Positions 1 to 13,514 of a DNA stretch of 64,000 bases are shown here, piece after piece. The DNA comes from Gymnogyps californianus (Eukaryota > Chordata > Aves > Accipitriformes > Cathartidae), in assembly GCF_018139145.2 (NCBI RefSeq), contig NC_059471.1, positions 47,043,845-47,107,844 on the forward strand, written 5' to 3'. How positions within the stretch are numbered: position 1 is the stretch's first letter; each line of letters opens with the position of its first letter. The position numbers were made by a program, and so were the translations under genes. Below the pieces are notes generated by a model that was not told the origin of the DNA, ran no database searches, and saw only the letters and a program-made list of their open reading frames with translations.

Positions 1-2029
1 GAGCGGTGGATTGTGCTGAGCACCAAGATACCTGGAATACAGGGGCTGCAGCCCTTTTAGGGCATGGCTCCTGTGTAATTAGAAGCTGGGGAATGCTGTA
101 GTCCCATTTCTGAGGGCTACCTTCAGAGCGGTTTTGAATGTACACTTAGGGCACCATGGTATGAGCTCAAAGTACTGTCTAGCTTGGTCAGTTGTAGGTA
201 CTGCTGCAATCTTGCAGATAGTAATTGTTAGTATTTCATCAGAAAAAACAGTGTTAGAGCAGCCACTAGCTGCATTATAATAATTACATGCTTAATGAGG
301 CCTTAAATCCCCTCTTGTATTACAGCTGTGGTATTTTAATGTTAAATGGTTAATGTCTCCACTGTCTCCAAACAACTGACTATAGGGTGTAATTTTACAG
401 TCAGTTTAGGTTAATACATGTCCCTACTGCAGCTATGATGAATCGCACTGCCTTTCCCTTAGCACTGGCCACATATTGTCAATCTTCTATGCCAGCAACT
501 GTGTGACTTCATGGACAGTTTGATAGCTCCCTGATCTGGCTCTGGGTTAGTTTTCAACCAGACAAGCTTCCTTATCCGGCTGCCAAATGCTTATTTAATC
601 ATTTGGGCCAGCACAGTAGAAGAGGATGGGATGCACATCTGGAGTGACAAGGTGTGCAAAGGCTGGTTTCCACCAAAGGTATTCCCTTATGCAAAGGCTT
701 TTGCTTCTACAGTGAGGATAAAATTATAATAAACCAGAGATGATGATTTTTTGCAGTAGGAAAAAAAAATAAATCTTTTTTGCACATCTGTCCTTAGAGC
801 CTGTATCTGCAGGCACTCTAAGTGTTAAACACTGAATCAGCAGGAATCTCTTACGTGGCATCCAAAATCTGTATTTCTTGAGATGTGAATACTACATAAA
901 GAAAACATTAAGGAATCTAATCTTTCTTGAAGTATTTGATACGATAGCCCTTGGAGTGGAAGAAAAATCACTTTCAGTTATCTTTCAACCTCAGTAAATT
1001 TAAACAAAAAGACAGAATATCAAATACACTTTATCTTGTATACACAGTGGAACACACCAACTAATAACAAGAAACAGATCATGACCCTAGAGGAACTCAC
1101 CTCATTTAGAGATAATGGAATACAATCAAATATAAACAATTTGAAATGCAAGAGTAAAGCAGACTTTGCCTGTGATGCTTAAGAGCAGATTAGCTTTATA
1201 AAGAAATTTGAAGCAACTTTTATTGCATGTCTTTTTGAACAGCTCAGCAGCATTAGAAATGCTTGATAGCATAAGTATTAAAATGTTATTACTACTTGTA
1301 ACTAAACACCTTGTCTGAATTTAATAGTAGCATCCTAGCTATCCAAATATTTATGAAGGTTGGATTTGACAAAGATTCAGTGTGAAGTTTACCAAGATAA
1401 GGTTAGTTCAAGAAATTACTAAGATTCCTTAATACAATGCCTATCTTTCTTCCTATGGCTGCAGTGCAGTGCACTCATTACTTTCAGTTGATTCATTTTA
1501 GGAGCAAATGTTCAAAGATACACTGAATCTGTGTGGATTGTGTTTTAAGTAAAATGACTGGCACCCTTTCGAATAGACAGTTGTGTATGGCAGAATAGTG
1601 CTAAGCATAGAAGGTTCTGAAAGGTGAACTGGACCACTGATGTACCTTCGAAGTACTGCAACCAGATTAGCTTGGAAATTGTTTTGAAAATAAATTAATG
1701 ACAACAAATTGTTCAGAAAATAAATTCTCTATGCTCTGAGTGCCTTGTTTTCACAATACTGACATATTTCCTACATGCTTTTCATGTTAACCTTATTTGT
1801 CCCCTGAGGGGCTCAAGCTTGCTTTGGTTGCTAATGACTCAGAGTCGGGGGGAATTTATTTCACAGTTTATCAGAAACTAAATTATCTGATTATTGAAAA
1901 GTCAGGCATTTGGACTACAGATTCTTCAGGGGACATCAAGTCTATTGCTATGTATTTCTACAGTGCACCCTAAACTCCAGTGTGGAGTCTCCATGCTAAT
2001 GCATTAACAGCAATGACAAAAGTCATGTC

Positions 2030-2067
2030 TCTGTCACAGGCTCCTGACTCTGTCACAGGCTCCTGAC
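2030..2067. repeat. Perfect 19-bp tandem duplication
   Basis: Two adjacent identical 19-bp units, 2030-2048 and 2049-2067, each starting TCTGTCACAGG. The identity suggests a recent slippage duplication. No function is implied. Confidence 0.9.
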
Positions 2068-2474
2068 AATGCATCCGCCACATGCTTCACTGCTGCCTAC
2101 TGCTACCAGCAGAAGCATGGCTACTACCATTCTTCTTCCTGTCTGTCTCCAGGTAATCTGACCCTGTAGTAGCAGTACTAAAGCAAAATCATTATTCAGA
2201 ATTTTCTAAGCATGTGCATGTCTCCTCACAGAGAGAACTAGAGTGTTGCTATTACAAACAGTGTGTTTCATGTAATTAGGAAGAGAAGAAGTTGACCAAA
2301 ATAACGTCCCCACTACTATACAAGTACCTAAATAATATAAAAATAGTCGAGACGGAAGTCTGGATAAGAAATGTAGGTGGAAAAGAAATAGTTCTACGTG
2401 TTTTCAGAAAATGTGGACAATGTCAAAATATTGGCACTAATTCCAGTCTGGCTTTAACAGACCAAGGCCAAGCA

Positions 2475-2496
2475 AAAGGGAAAGGGAAAGGGAAAG
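2475..2496. repeat. Short (GGGAAA)n microsatellite
   Basis: About three and a half AAAGGG units inside a purine-rich stretch. An 88-codon open frame runs over it, but its composition is that of the repeat and it is not treated as a gene. Confidence 0.8.
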
Positions 2497-5400
2497 AAAA
2501 AAGAAGGAAAACTTTCCAACAATCATGGAAGAACTGTTTAAAGCCTAGCAGCTGCTGACCTTCCAAATACCTGCTGAATGCAGTGAGATATATATATTAG
2601 CTTGTCGCCAGTGCTGGAGGGACAAAGGTGGATGATACTACCTCTGTAAAGTTTTCAGTGTTTCACATATGGATTTTGTATCCTTTGTCATCCTCAGTAT
2701 ATGGTGTTAGAAAATCCGAGATCCTTTCCACTGAGCTTCTAGTGACAGGGGGGAAATTGTACACATTACTAGAGTACAGGAAAGAGCTCTGAACCTACGA
2801 ACTATAACCAGCTTGTTTTTAAACATTGTAATGCCATCTAGCAGAGGAAGTGCAACTGGAATCATGGTTAGATAGCTTCTATCTGTATAGGGGAAAATAG
2901 ACTTTAGGCTTGTAAAGGTCTGGATTTTAAGTAATTTTTGTTCAAAAGGTGAAAAATTAACATTTTCCTTATCTATTTGAGACCACTCTTAAATATATAT
3001 ATCTTGAGTCATGTTGAAAAACAGCACTATACATCTACATGCCTGTGTTTATGTGTGAGAAAAAGGAAGACGAAAGGGAAAGAGAGAGAAAAGACTGAGG
3101 AGACTGCCTTCATAAACTTATTCAGTTGCCCTTGAAAACAAAGGCTCAGCTATTCTTCAGATTTTTTAACTATGTCTTATGAATAGGTATTACCTAGCCT
3201 ATCAGTTTTTCTAGGTCCATCCAGTTTATTTTATTTTTCCTTATATGTTAGGTACAGTCTAATAAATGAGAATATTCTTGCAGTACCAATTGAAGCCATC
3301 AATATGAATTTCCTTTGGCACAGTGGTTCTAATGGCCATGTGAACAGTGTGGTCCCTCAGAGAAAACAGATATGATCCCCTAGCTTTCATTGAAGTGTGT
3401 TGTACACAGTGTAGTGAAACCCATCCAAATAAGTCAACATGGTGCATCAGAAATAATGAAGTCATGAAAAGGCAAACATAATGACATTTTTAAGAACACT
3501 AATTTTATTGTAAAGGATTTGCAATACTTAATAAGCTTGTTCACACGCTCTGCTTCTGGTAGAATTTGTCTTTCAGAGGAATCCTTCAAATTGCTTCAGA
3601 AGGGACAGAGCCTGGATTCCTGTAGTAGGACCAATGCTTTGGTCTGTGTGGTAACACTGTCAACATATGAAGCAAATAAGGTCAATGAATGGCTTCTGCT
3701 AAGAAGTGGAGACCAAGGCACTATCTGCTTGTTTAAAGATTGTAGGAAAAACACTTCTGGAAGTCTGAAACAAGAAAGGAACTGGATAGTATTTGCTTTG
3801 AGAGCTGTCAGGCTCTTTTCCTGTCTTTCCTTTCTCTTACATTGTTTTTGCCTGAGTTGCCAGTTGGATGAGCGGGGTAATTAGGAGTGACATGAAGCCT
3901 GTGAAAGTAGCCAAGTCCTGGTTAGAATCTGCTTCTGTTCATGTTGTGGAGAGAGGATACAGTCAGGCATGGAAAGTTATTTCCTGCACTTAATATCTGA
4001 TCAGCCATTTGAAATGTAAACATGAATGGAGGAATAACAACTGTTAGAAATAAATGTACCAGAACAGAATAGTTCTCCTTCTAGTTTGGCAACCAGCTGC
4101 TATTCTTAGAAGTCTCCAAGGTGAAAAAATCCTAATAATACATTTATAATACTTAACCTTGGGGGTACATGGGTTTGAAAATTCTCTATAAACGCAGAAA
4201 ATAATGTAAGTGATCAGGATTATTAGCATCTGCAATTTTGCGAGCTTATTCAGCTTCAAGTGCTATCCAGATCCTTGTAAATGATTTGTCCTTTGAAATA
4301 TCACTAAACCATTTGCATCAGCCACAACTTTTGGCATTCTCTGCTGAAGAATAAGGATATGAGTTACGTGAAAGCCCATGGCAAGACATCCAGAAGGAAA
4401 GATCCTCATTCAGCTCTTAATGAAAACTAATGGAAAACTGCAAGTATGGAATTTGTTTCACTGGCATCGGATGTTCAACCATGAACTAGTCATCATGAAC
4501 TTTCTTTTTTCCCCCAGTAGATATCGGAAATAAACACCTTTAAAGTGATTTGTCTGATCTATCTTAGATGTTTATTTTAGGATATGATTAATTGCTCTCA
4601 TGAGGTTTCTCTCTAATGGATTATAAGGGAGTTCAGTCTAACTATTAGGTATTTTGAGCTGGTTGAGAGCAACCTGACCAAATCAGTCTTGTCAGAAAGG
4701 GAATCCAGGAATCAACTTTCTCCATTCCCACTTAAAATCACTTTAAGTGTTATAGTATCACAATAATAAATAAAATAACACAAAACATATTATGTTCACT
4801 AATAAATAAACACTCTTTTGCTAATTCTTTTCTAATTCTACAAATAAACTTGCATAACTCCTTGTTGATGTCAATGAACGAGTCTCTGGTTTCAGGATCA
4901 GACTCTTAAGCTCACATTAATCACCTACTTTGTAGCTTATATACCTCATTTGTGGGATCCAAAGAGATACTCTGATTATGTACTAAGATGATATGTGAGC
5001 TCAGAGATTGGCCCTGGCTTAGAGTTCACCAGTTCAGTGGAACAACAATACTGGAAAATTCCATTATTCTCTTGCTGTGTACTCTTGTGCTGTGTAATCC
5101 CTTTCTTGAATTGATTAAACTTTGTCTTATACCAAGATGATTTTATTGTGCCTATGTAATTCTTCCCGAGGTGCTGCTCCAATATCTAATTTCTCTAATG
5201 TTCAGAAAAATCCTGATTTTCTGTAGAAGTTTATTCACATCCAGTTATATGCATCTGTTCTTACACCAGCACTAGTCTTTAGTATAGATAATTTTTATAC
5301 TCCCCCCACCAAGTTTATCTCTGTTGTGTCTTAACTGAAAGCAAATGTGTTGCCTATCAGCCTCCGTTTTGCAAAGGTAAAAAAGCAAGTCCAGGTTCCC

Positions 5401-7101
5401 CTTATAAGATAACTCTCCTTTCCCATGATAATCTTTGCAGCTCTTCTTTTCATCTTTCAGTTTGAATTCACCTTTCTGAACAGGGGGATTACCAGTATTA
5501 TACAGAATCCTGCCAATTAAGCTTTGCCATCATTTTGAACATCCTATCTGTTCTGGAAAAAATGTTTCAGCTGCATCTTTATTTGTTCTTTTCACTGCTG
5601 GCTAAGTAAAGTCTCCTAAAGTAATAGTCCAGTTTATTGGTAGAAGTTCTTGTTGTTCATCTGTAGATGCAGGAACTTTGATTCTATTTGATGTTTCATT
5701 CCATTACTGTTGTAGTGATCCCCCAGATCATTAATTTCTTCATAGAAAACAATTTTTTAAAAACTTACATTTGTGATGTCTCTCATGTCTGTGTCATCAG
5801 CAAATTTTATGAGTATAGCCTCAGTTTTTGTGGTAAGGTTAGTACCTCATTCTTATGGATGATGAGATCGTCTGTAGATAAATCCAGGAAGAAGTCCATA
5901 ATTTCTCATGGTTTGTTAGCAATATAACTAGCAAAGGTAGAACCTTCTCCATGAAATAGTAGCAAACCAGGTGTCCTTTCATTATAATCACATCCCAGTA
6001 TGTTCATAGTTCAATTACATCTCCTTTGTCCTAAGGGAGCACAGAGATTGCGCTGGTGAAGCCGTGACCCTGGAAGTGGTCATGGTACCCAAATATTTAC
6101 TTCTGCTAGTGCCTGAATCATGCATCTGAATCGAGAATAATCAGGAACATGATTCCTAAGTGATCCCTATGTGAACTGGAGTACAGAGAGACCTAGACCA
6201 AAATGTTAAAATTCAAGTGAGTGGGTCAGGATGGCTGTGGATGAGTAGTGGGAATCTATATAAACATGAAGATGGTCCACATAGCTAGCAAGTTAGGGCT
6301 GCAGTAAAAGGATTTGTCAGATGCTCCGCAGTTACTTCAGAACAGAGCATCACCTATGCATCACCTTTTCTCTGGGTAAAGTCACCCCACTTTTCAGGAA
6401 GACTACTTTCAAAATGGCTGTCATTTGGACATTAATATGACAATGATTTGTAACAAAAACATTACTTAGGATGCTAAGCATAAAACAAATTAAGTTTAAC
6501 TTGAAGAAATATAAAGCCTTAAGGTAGTCTAATTTTATTTCAGTTCTGAATGTGTCTTAAAGATCTGTGGAGAGAGAGTATTCTCAGTTTATTGCCTGCC
6601 CCTTGGCACCAAGTTTGGAGACAAAATTTGATCCTCTAATAACACTGAGGAAAGGCTTTGAGATTACAAATCTCAAGTCAAGCAAAAGATCGGGCAGTAT
6701 GCTACAAAGAGACAAGAAACCCAGGATTTTAAAAGCTGACATCAGGAAGCAATGACATTGATACTTTGATAATTTTTTCTCTTTCTGTTTTTGGTGAAGC
6801 CCAAGATTATATGTTGTCAGGGGCTGAGAAGGGGGAAAAGAAAACTACTCTTAAAAAAGGGAGTCCTTTATATACTGAAATTGGTTCAGGCATAATGTTG
6901 ACTTTTTTTTCTAGTAAAATCTGAATTCCTTGTGAAACTTTGAACATTATTCACAGAAAAGTCATATCAATGGTACTTGATTGTGATTATATAAAAGGAT
7001 CTGGTAGCTTTAAATGTAAGGGAAATCAATATTTGGGAACTTGTAAATCAGCTGGCCAGAAGTCCTATTCAAACAAAGGATTTATTCTTTAATAAAGTAA
7101 G

Positions 7102-7173
7102 ATGAACATGAGTGTCCAATTAATCCATGAAAGTAACATGAACATGAGTGTCCAATTAATCCACGGAAGTAAC
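7102..7173. repeat. 36-bp tandem duplication
   Basis: Two adjacent 36-bp units, 7102-7137 and 7138-7173, both starting ATGAACATGAGTG. They differ at two positions (T/C and A/G), so this is a slightly aged local duplication. It is noncoding. Confidence 0.9.
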
Positions 7174-10100
7174 TTTAACAACATAAATGAGTGCAATAGG
7201 ACACAAAAACTGCGGACACAGAGGTACATGGAAGCTGCATAGTTGACATAAGTCAGGCCTATCTCACCTTGCTGCTGATGCCACTCATCTGCTTCTGGAA
7301 CTGGTGTGTGGGATTCTCATCTCATACAAGACAAAATCAAGTAGCAAAATACAAAATGGTTATGAAGGACTAGATTCTCCTTGATTCTGCTATTCATATT
7401 GACTCTCTTTTCCTGGGGTGGCTCACTGGAAGAGTATTAAGGCTGTAGAAGAGCAAACCAGAGACACACCTGAGCCGCACAGACAGAACACCAAAAAGAT
7501 CAGTTAGCCCTGTGGCTACCTGAGATAACCACCCAGGCTCACAAGGGGTATTTTTTGCTTCATGTGGGTGTATGAGAGCTAGTCAAGTTTAGGCTTGGAG
7601 TTCCTCATGTCAGGTCAGAAAGACCTAAGTCTGTTTTTCTTTTCTTCTCTCTTTTTCATTGCCCTTTATTAACTCTCTCTTAAATTTTCTCACCAAAACT
7701 GTTCATCCCCATCACCTTCTCTTTGGATGAGTCCCCTCTCAGACAACAGTATGATATATTCTGCTTACTGATGTTTATGGAAATCTGTGGAAAAGCACTT
7801 AGCTCTTCAGATCTAAAACAATTTCTACTGAAGCTTGAGGCACAACTTGCATAGATTTCGCATAGCTGGGTATAGTGCAGACTTAGATGACTGTACTTCA
7901 TACCCTTGAAAAAGACACAGACAGCAGCAGTAGCAGTGGTAGAAAACATAAGTTTCCCCACTGGATAAAAGCAAATGGATGTTTGGTTGCTACCATATGG
8001 GGACTGATATGCAACCAGATGGGGAGAAGAGGAAAGAATTGAGACCTACCCCAGGAAAAAGAAAGATGGGAGTGGGAGAAAGGAAATAAAGAACAAGAGT
8101 GGTGAAAGTACAGGGAAAAGAAAGACAATAATGATTGCAGAGGAGAATGAATAATACTGACAGCACTTCAAAGGTGCCCAGGACAGGTGGGAATTGTGCC
8201 AGCTGAACTTCATACAGTGTAACAGTGTAAAGAGGAAATAGGCCCCTTATGGATAATTAGGGACAGATCCATGGAGATCCTCCAGCTGCTTCTCACCACA
8301 TCACTGATGCAAAGCAGATGGACCTTTATTTGGAGCAGCTGGTTATGACAGGTTTAGAGCACCTTTGTGTCACTGGTGCAGACCAACTCTTGGCTTCTAC
8401 TTCCTCCTCATGACTTCTGGGGACAACATAAATCATCCAAGCTTTGATGTCACGGTTCATGATGGGACCAAAAAAAACTTCATAAGATTATAACCTGTTA
8501 ATGCATGATTGACTTTTTTTTTCTTCATTTTTTAACTATCTTCCACTGAATGACCACAGACCTCAAGTGAGAAAGGAGGAGGAGGGAAATGTGAACAATT
8601 AAAGAACAATTAAAGACATGTTATTGTGTAAAACAATCAAGTAAAGGGCAGCTTTAGGCAAGATTTTATCCACAGAATTATCAGCAGAGCGTATGGAGTA
8701 TGGAGCACTTAGAAGGAAGTAACTCAACTAATTGTCCTTTAAAAATATCTGGGTTTGGTTTTTTATTGAATAACTGATGCAAACATCCTAGTTTAAATGC
8801 TTGTAATTTATTTAGCTGGATTTTTTTTAAACTTCCATTCTAGAATCAGATGCTCAAGCCAAGGTCCTTGTGAGGTAATTTCCCTGTCAGGAAGTCCTGA
8901 GCTAATCCTAATCGTCAAACAGAACTGCAGTACTGAGAGCCTGGACAAGAGAATGCAACTTTGGAAAATGTTTCCTTCAGCAATTAGCTGAGAAACTGCC
9001 ATGGAAAGTTCTCATCTTGTTAAATTTCCTTAACCCCATCTTTTCTTTCCAGATGTTCTGTCATGTTTGCTCTGAGTGCATCTGCGCTACTAAGTAAAAG
9101 AGGGCCAGGAAGTGAGTTCAAGCACTTTACCCCACTGTGCATCTGCTAGGCTGCACCCTGCTCAGCACAAAACAAGGCAGATCTTGCCAACTTTCCAAGA
9201 CGAATCTGTTCTACCGGGGTCCGCTCCTAAGCAGTGGGATGTGCGTCAATTGATGCCACTTAGCATCAGAGCAAGGGGTTGGTCTCTAAAAGTTATTTAT
9301 TTATTTAGCAATATGGTTATAACCTGTGGGATCAAGATTCACCCAGAGAAGGATGATGAAGATAAAAATGTCATAACAGAAAGACAGGACATGATCTTTT
9401 CTTGTATCATCTACCAGCCAAAGATAAGCATAAAATAATATATCTGACAACACCCTTGTTTCAGACTCCTCCACTTTAAGCCTTTTCACCACCAGCTGGG
9501 CTGAAACCCTTTTGAGGAGAGAGAGAAGTCTATGTACTATGTCAGTGAGGTAATTGAAGTTAAAAGCAACAACTAGGAAAAAAAGCCCTTTTCCAGAAAT
9601 CAGTGTTGTTCTTTTTGGTCCTGATCCAATTAACAGACAGCAGTTTCCCTTGTTTTTTGCCTCTAATTCTAAAAGCGAGGGAATGGATGCAAGAAAGGCC
9701 TTGGGATTCTTATAGGATTCACCTTCAAATTCCTCCAGTTATAAACTTAAGCCATTCAACTCCATTAATACATCAAGTAGGCTGAGTGTCTGGTTAATGA
9801 CAGCTACTGTGGCAAATTCCTTTGCTTTCTCAGTTTCTTTTTTTTTTTTTTTTTAATCTGTATTATGCATCTAACTACTTGTGAAATCACAGTTGAAAAT
9901 GCTTAAATAGCTAACATATGGCCTGGTCCTCCTGATGGATTCTACATCCAAGTTGCCTATTCCCTGTTTCAGGGGACATTGGTGGATCCAAGATGCTTTA
10001 AACTGTCAACACTTTTTATGGCCATTTACATAGCATTTAACAACAGTTTACATGGCTATTGTGTCCCTAATGTCAAACCACGGGTCACTTTGTGACAACA

Positions 10101-13100
10101 CAATGCCACAGCCTTGGAAGGAAGGAAAGAAAAACAGCTTTTTCACCTTCATGGAGTAACAGCCTCCATACTAGCTCTGCAGCTGACTATTTGTTGCAGT
10201 CAGCAGCAACTGGTACTAACATTAGCTGAGAAGCAAAACTCTAAATCTACAGGGATGCAGTTATATGAGACAGGCTGAGCCTGTGTAACAGCTTACTGTT
10301 GCTGAGGGGAACACTTTTGTTTCGTCTTCAACAGCTTTTTTACTTGTTTCTCATTCTCATCTGCTCACTCCTTCCTTCCTCGTGCATCAACTCTCAGGCA
10401 CCTCTGTCCCTTAGGCTACATGTTTTCTAGTAAATTATATTTGCCCGGGACTGTACTCTGGCGCTGAGGCCAGCTGGCAAGGAACAGTACCCTCCCCATC
10501 CATCACACTCGTGAAACTTCCAGCGCTTGGTGGCCATATACAAGTTGCCTCTGGGGAATGGTTTCTGGTCCACGATGATTTTGCAGCTGTTCCTAGGAAT
10601 TGTTGGAAGAGAGGTAGTTAACCTGGGCCAAAACCATACCGGGGTCATTATAACAATTTACTGTAGACAGCGTAAACAATTGAGTTCCAGTGCCTTGGAT
10701 GTTTCCTGGTACTGTTTAATATATTATCATTGCTGTAACTCAGGGAACTGATTCCTCTCAGTGAACTAGCAGGAAACCAGCTCAACCAAAAAGGAAGAAG
10801 AAAAAGCCTTTTGCCATCAGCTCTTTAGGGATCAGATCACAGAGATGGGGCAAGGGTGAGGACAAGAGTATACATCCAAGAAGGGAGAGGGAGAGATGGA
10901 AAAGAAAGTCAAGACAGACTTCTTCAGTATCAGTTTTTTTCTGTCTTGTCTAACTGTACCCTCCTTAACAGTATAATTAGAGATGTATACATATAAATGT
11001 ACACAGAGGAGGATTCTTTGTCCTGCAGTGATGCTGACTAAAGAGATTTACAGCACCGTGACAGCAACTCATTGCCATTTCTCTGGAGGTTTCTACCCCT
11101 TTGGATCTGCCATCTAATTTGAATTTGTAAGAAATTCCTAACTCTTTTCAGTCAAAATAAGTCCTACTGTTAAGACTGTAAGCTAATCTAGTGCATTATG
11201 CTTTAAACGGACTAGTGAGAGCTCACACATGCAGTTTAGATGCCAGATTGGAAGAGGTGATAGCATTCAGTAAGACAAGCAGAAGGAGATGACCCTCCTT
11301 TAACCTCTTCTTGTGACATATCTGCAACCAAAAGAGAGTGGTACAGTGTGTACAGCTTTCAGAAAAGTTTGTACTCCTCACTCTGAGTCAACAGTTAGGC
11401 ATTCAGGAGCAGTGCCACTACATTAACATAGGCAGCCCCCTGCCCTGGGACACAGATGTTCAGCTGGACTGAGGAATGGCTGCAAAACAATCTTGCATAC
11501 CTGCATAACACCAGTTGTTTGGGGTTTTTTTTCCACCATCCTCAGTTTTTCAGTCTAGGTCACTCTATGATCGCATGGGGAAAAAGGTCTCAAGTCAGAA
11601 CAACTGAATCTGGCATTGCTTATGGGGCTGTGGGCTGAGAAGGTCTTTGTTGTGCTGCATGGTGATCCAAACACTCGTTGTAAGACTGTTCCCAGTTATA
11701 GATATATTCCATGTTTTTTAAAATAAACTCTCTGTTCTCATGCAAATATAACTAATAAAAAAACCCAACCTTTGAAGTTCTTGGTATTCTGTGGAAACAC
11801 TTCTTAAGGATAATTTTGTAGCATTTACTATTTAAAATTCCTTGCCAGTTAATTTATACTGGAAGCTCTATGTTCAGTCATTCCACTTCATGTTTAAGAT
11901 TTCCTCTAGCACGTGAATATAAAGATTCTCACTCCATTTTTTTCTCCTATAACAGATTTTATTCTTTTCCAAGTTCTTTTTTTTTTTTTTTTCCCCCTTT
12001 CCTGACAGGTTGCAAATTTTAGGCTGGTGAACTCATTTCTGGAATTCAGGAGTCTAGAGGCCTTGAGATTTGACAGTTGGGGATGAACTTGTGAAAAACA
12101 TTTTGCTTAGCAGAGTAAGTCATGCAAGTCTTAAGAGAATTAAAACAACCTTTCAAGCACACATCCTTGAGTCTCATTAAAGCAACATCTTCACATCATT
12201 TTAAAGCAGCTTTTAATTTCCATGCTAAAGATCTGACTCCTCTGCCCTTACTTAACAAACTGTTTTAGTTCAAAGTTTACTAGTAATTACTATTGCAATT
12301 AGAAGTTCTCCTGATTGGGAAATTCCCATAAATTCTGTTTTGTGTTGTGGCTTTACAATTGTAAAACAGCAGGAAGCTTCCTCTATATGCATATTCAAAA
12401 GATGGAGAATAATTTGTGCTTATGGAAAATGATCAAACAATTTAAAAAAAGATATATTCAATGTTCTTCCCATTTTCTATTGTAACTAATAGAATCTGGT
12501 TTAGGTTTATATTTTGCTGTTTTGACAAAACATTAGATTTCAGTTCTATCCATAGAGGTCTGAAGATAGATTAATATTCCTTGTTTCTTGTGAATTAATG
12601 GCAACCTAGTGTTTAAATAAAATAATTTCCTGAGATTGTCTCTGACTTTAGCCTTGAAACTCCTTTTTTGAACTAACTTGTCTCTTAAAAAACAACCAAG
12701 CATATCTGCAGGTCTTGTGGTTTGGGAGCATTCTTTTTTAGTGGCTTCAGTTGCGAATAAGGTAATAAGCAGATGTTTTATGCTACTTTCGTAAATAATG
12801 CATCTGTTAGGGTGTGGCACAGAAGAAGTATATCGGTGTTTAATGCAGTTTGACTAATTCCTTCCTGACTTTCATAGATTCATCAGCTTCCTTCCTCCGT
12901 TGTCTAGTGTTAATTCTGTTGCTTTTGCTATTTTCATTACTTTTTCTTCCTTGGGTACATATGTAAGAAAATACTCAGCTGCAGAATGTGTATGGATACA
13001 TTTATCCTGGCAGTGAGCAGCCTGAGTGGAAAGCAATATTTTAGATGCTTTGACTATGCTAGTAATGCAATCACCCAAATACATTGCTAGAACTTCCAGG

Positions 13101-13416
13101 GTACCTGCCATGGCTCCTACTGCAGCTGCAGCCAAGTATGGGTGCAGCCCTGCCCTGTGAGCTGTTGGGCACTTTAGTGTCCTGAGAAAGCAAGGGGAGA
13201 TAGTGAGCAAGCAGTGGGGAATGCCAGCACTCCTCTAGTTTGGTGTCTCCTCTTCGAGGAACTTCAGTCTGTAATGGACCAGTTAGCACAGGTTTAGTGT
13301 AGTATTACTTTGGAGCAAGGGGATTTTGGATGTGCCTGGGAGCTGGGTTAAAAAGGAGCCAAGAGGTAACTGTAGAGCTGATGGTAAAAAAGAATTTTGA
13401 TTTTGGAAGAAATGGA

Positions 13417-13514
13417 GGGAAGGGAAGGGAAGGGAAGGGAAGGGAAGGAAGGGAAGGGAAGGGAAGGGAAGGGAAGGGAAGGGAAGGGTGGACAGAAAGA
13501 AGGAAGGAAGGAAG
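13417..13514. repeat. (GGGAA)n microsatellite with (GGAA)n tail
   Basis: A purine-only GGGAA array runs from 13417 to 13488 with one shorter unit, followed after a short break by GGAA units to 13514. Open frames on both strands over this array encode only repeat-derived Gly/Lys/Arg or Ser/Leu/Pro runs and are not genes. Long purine-strand mirror repeats like this can form triplex structures and are often length-variable. Confidence 0.95.
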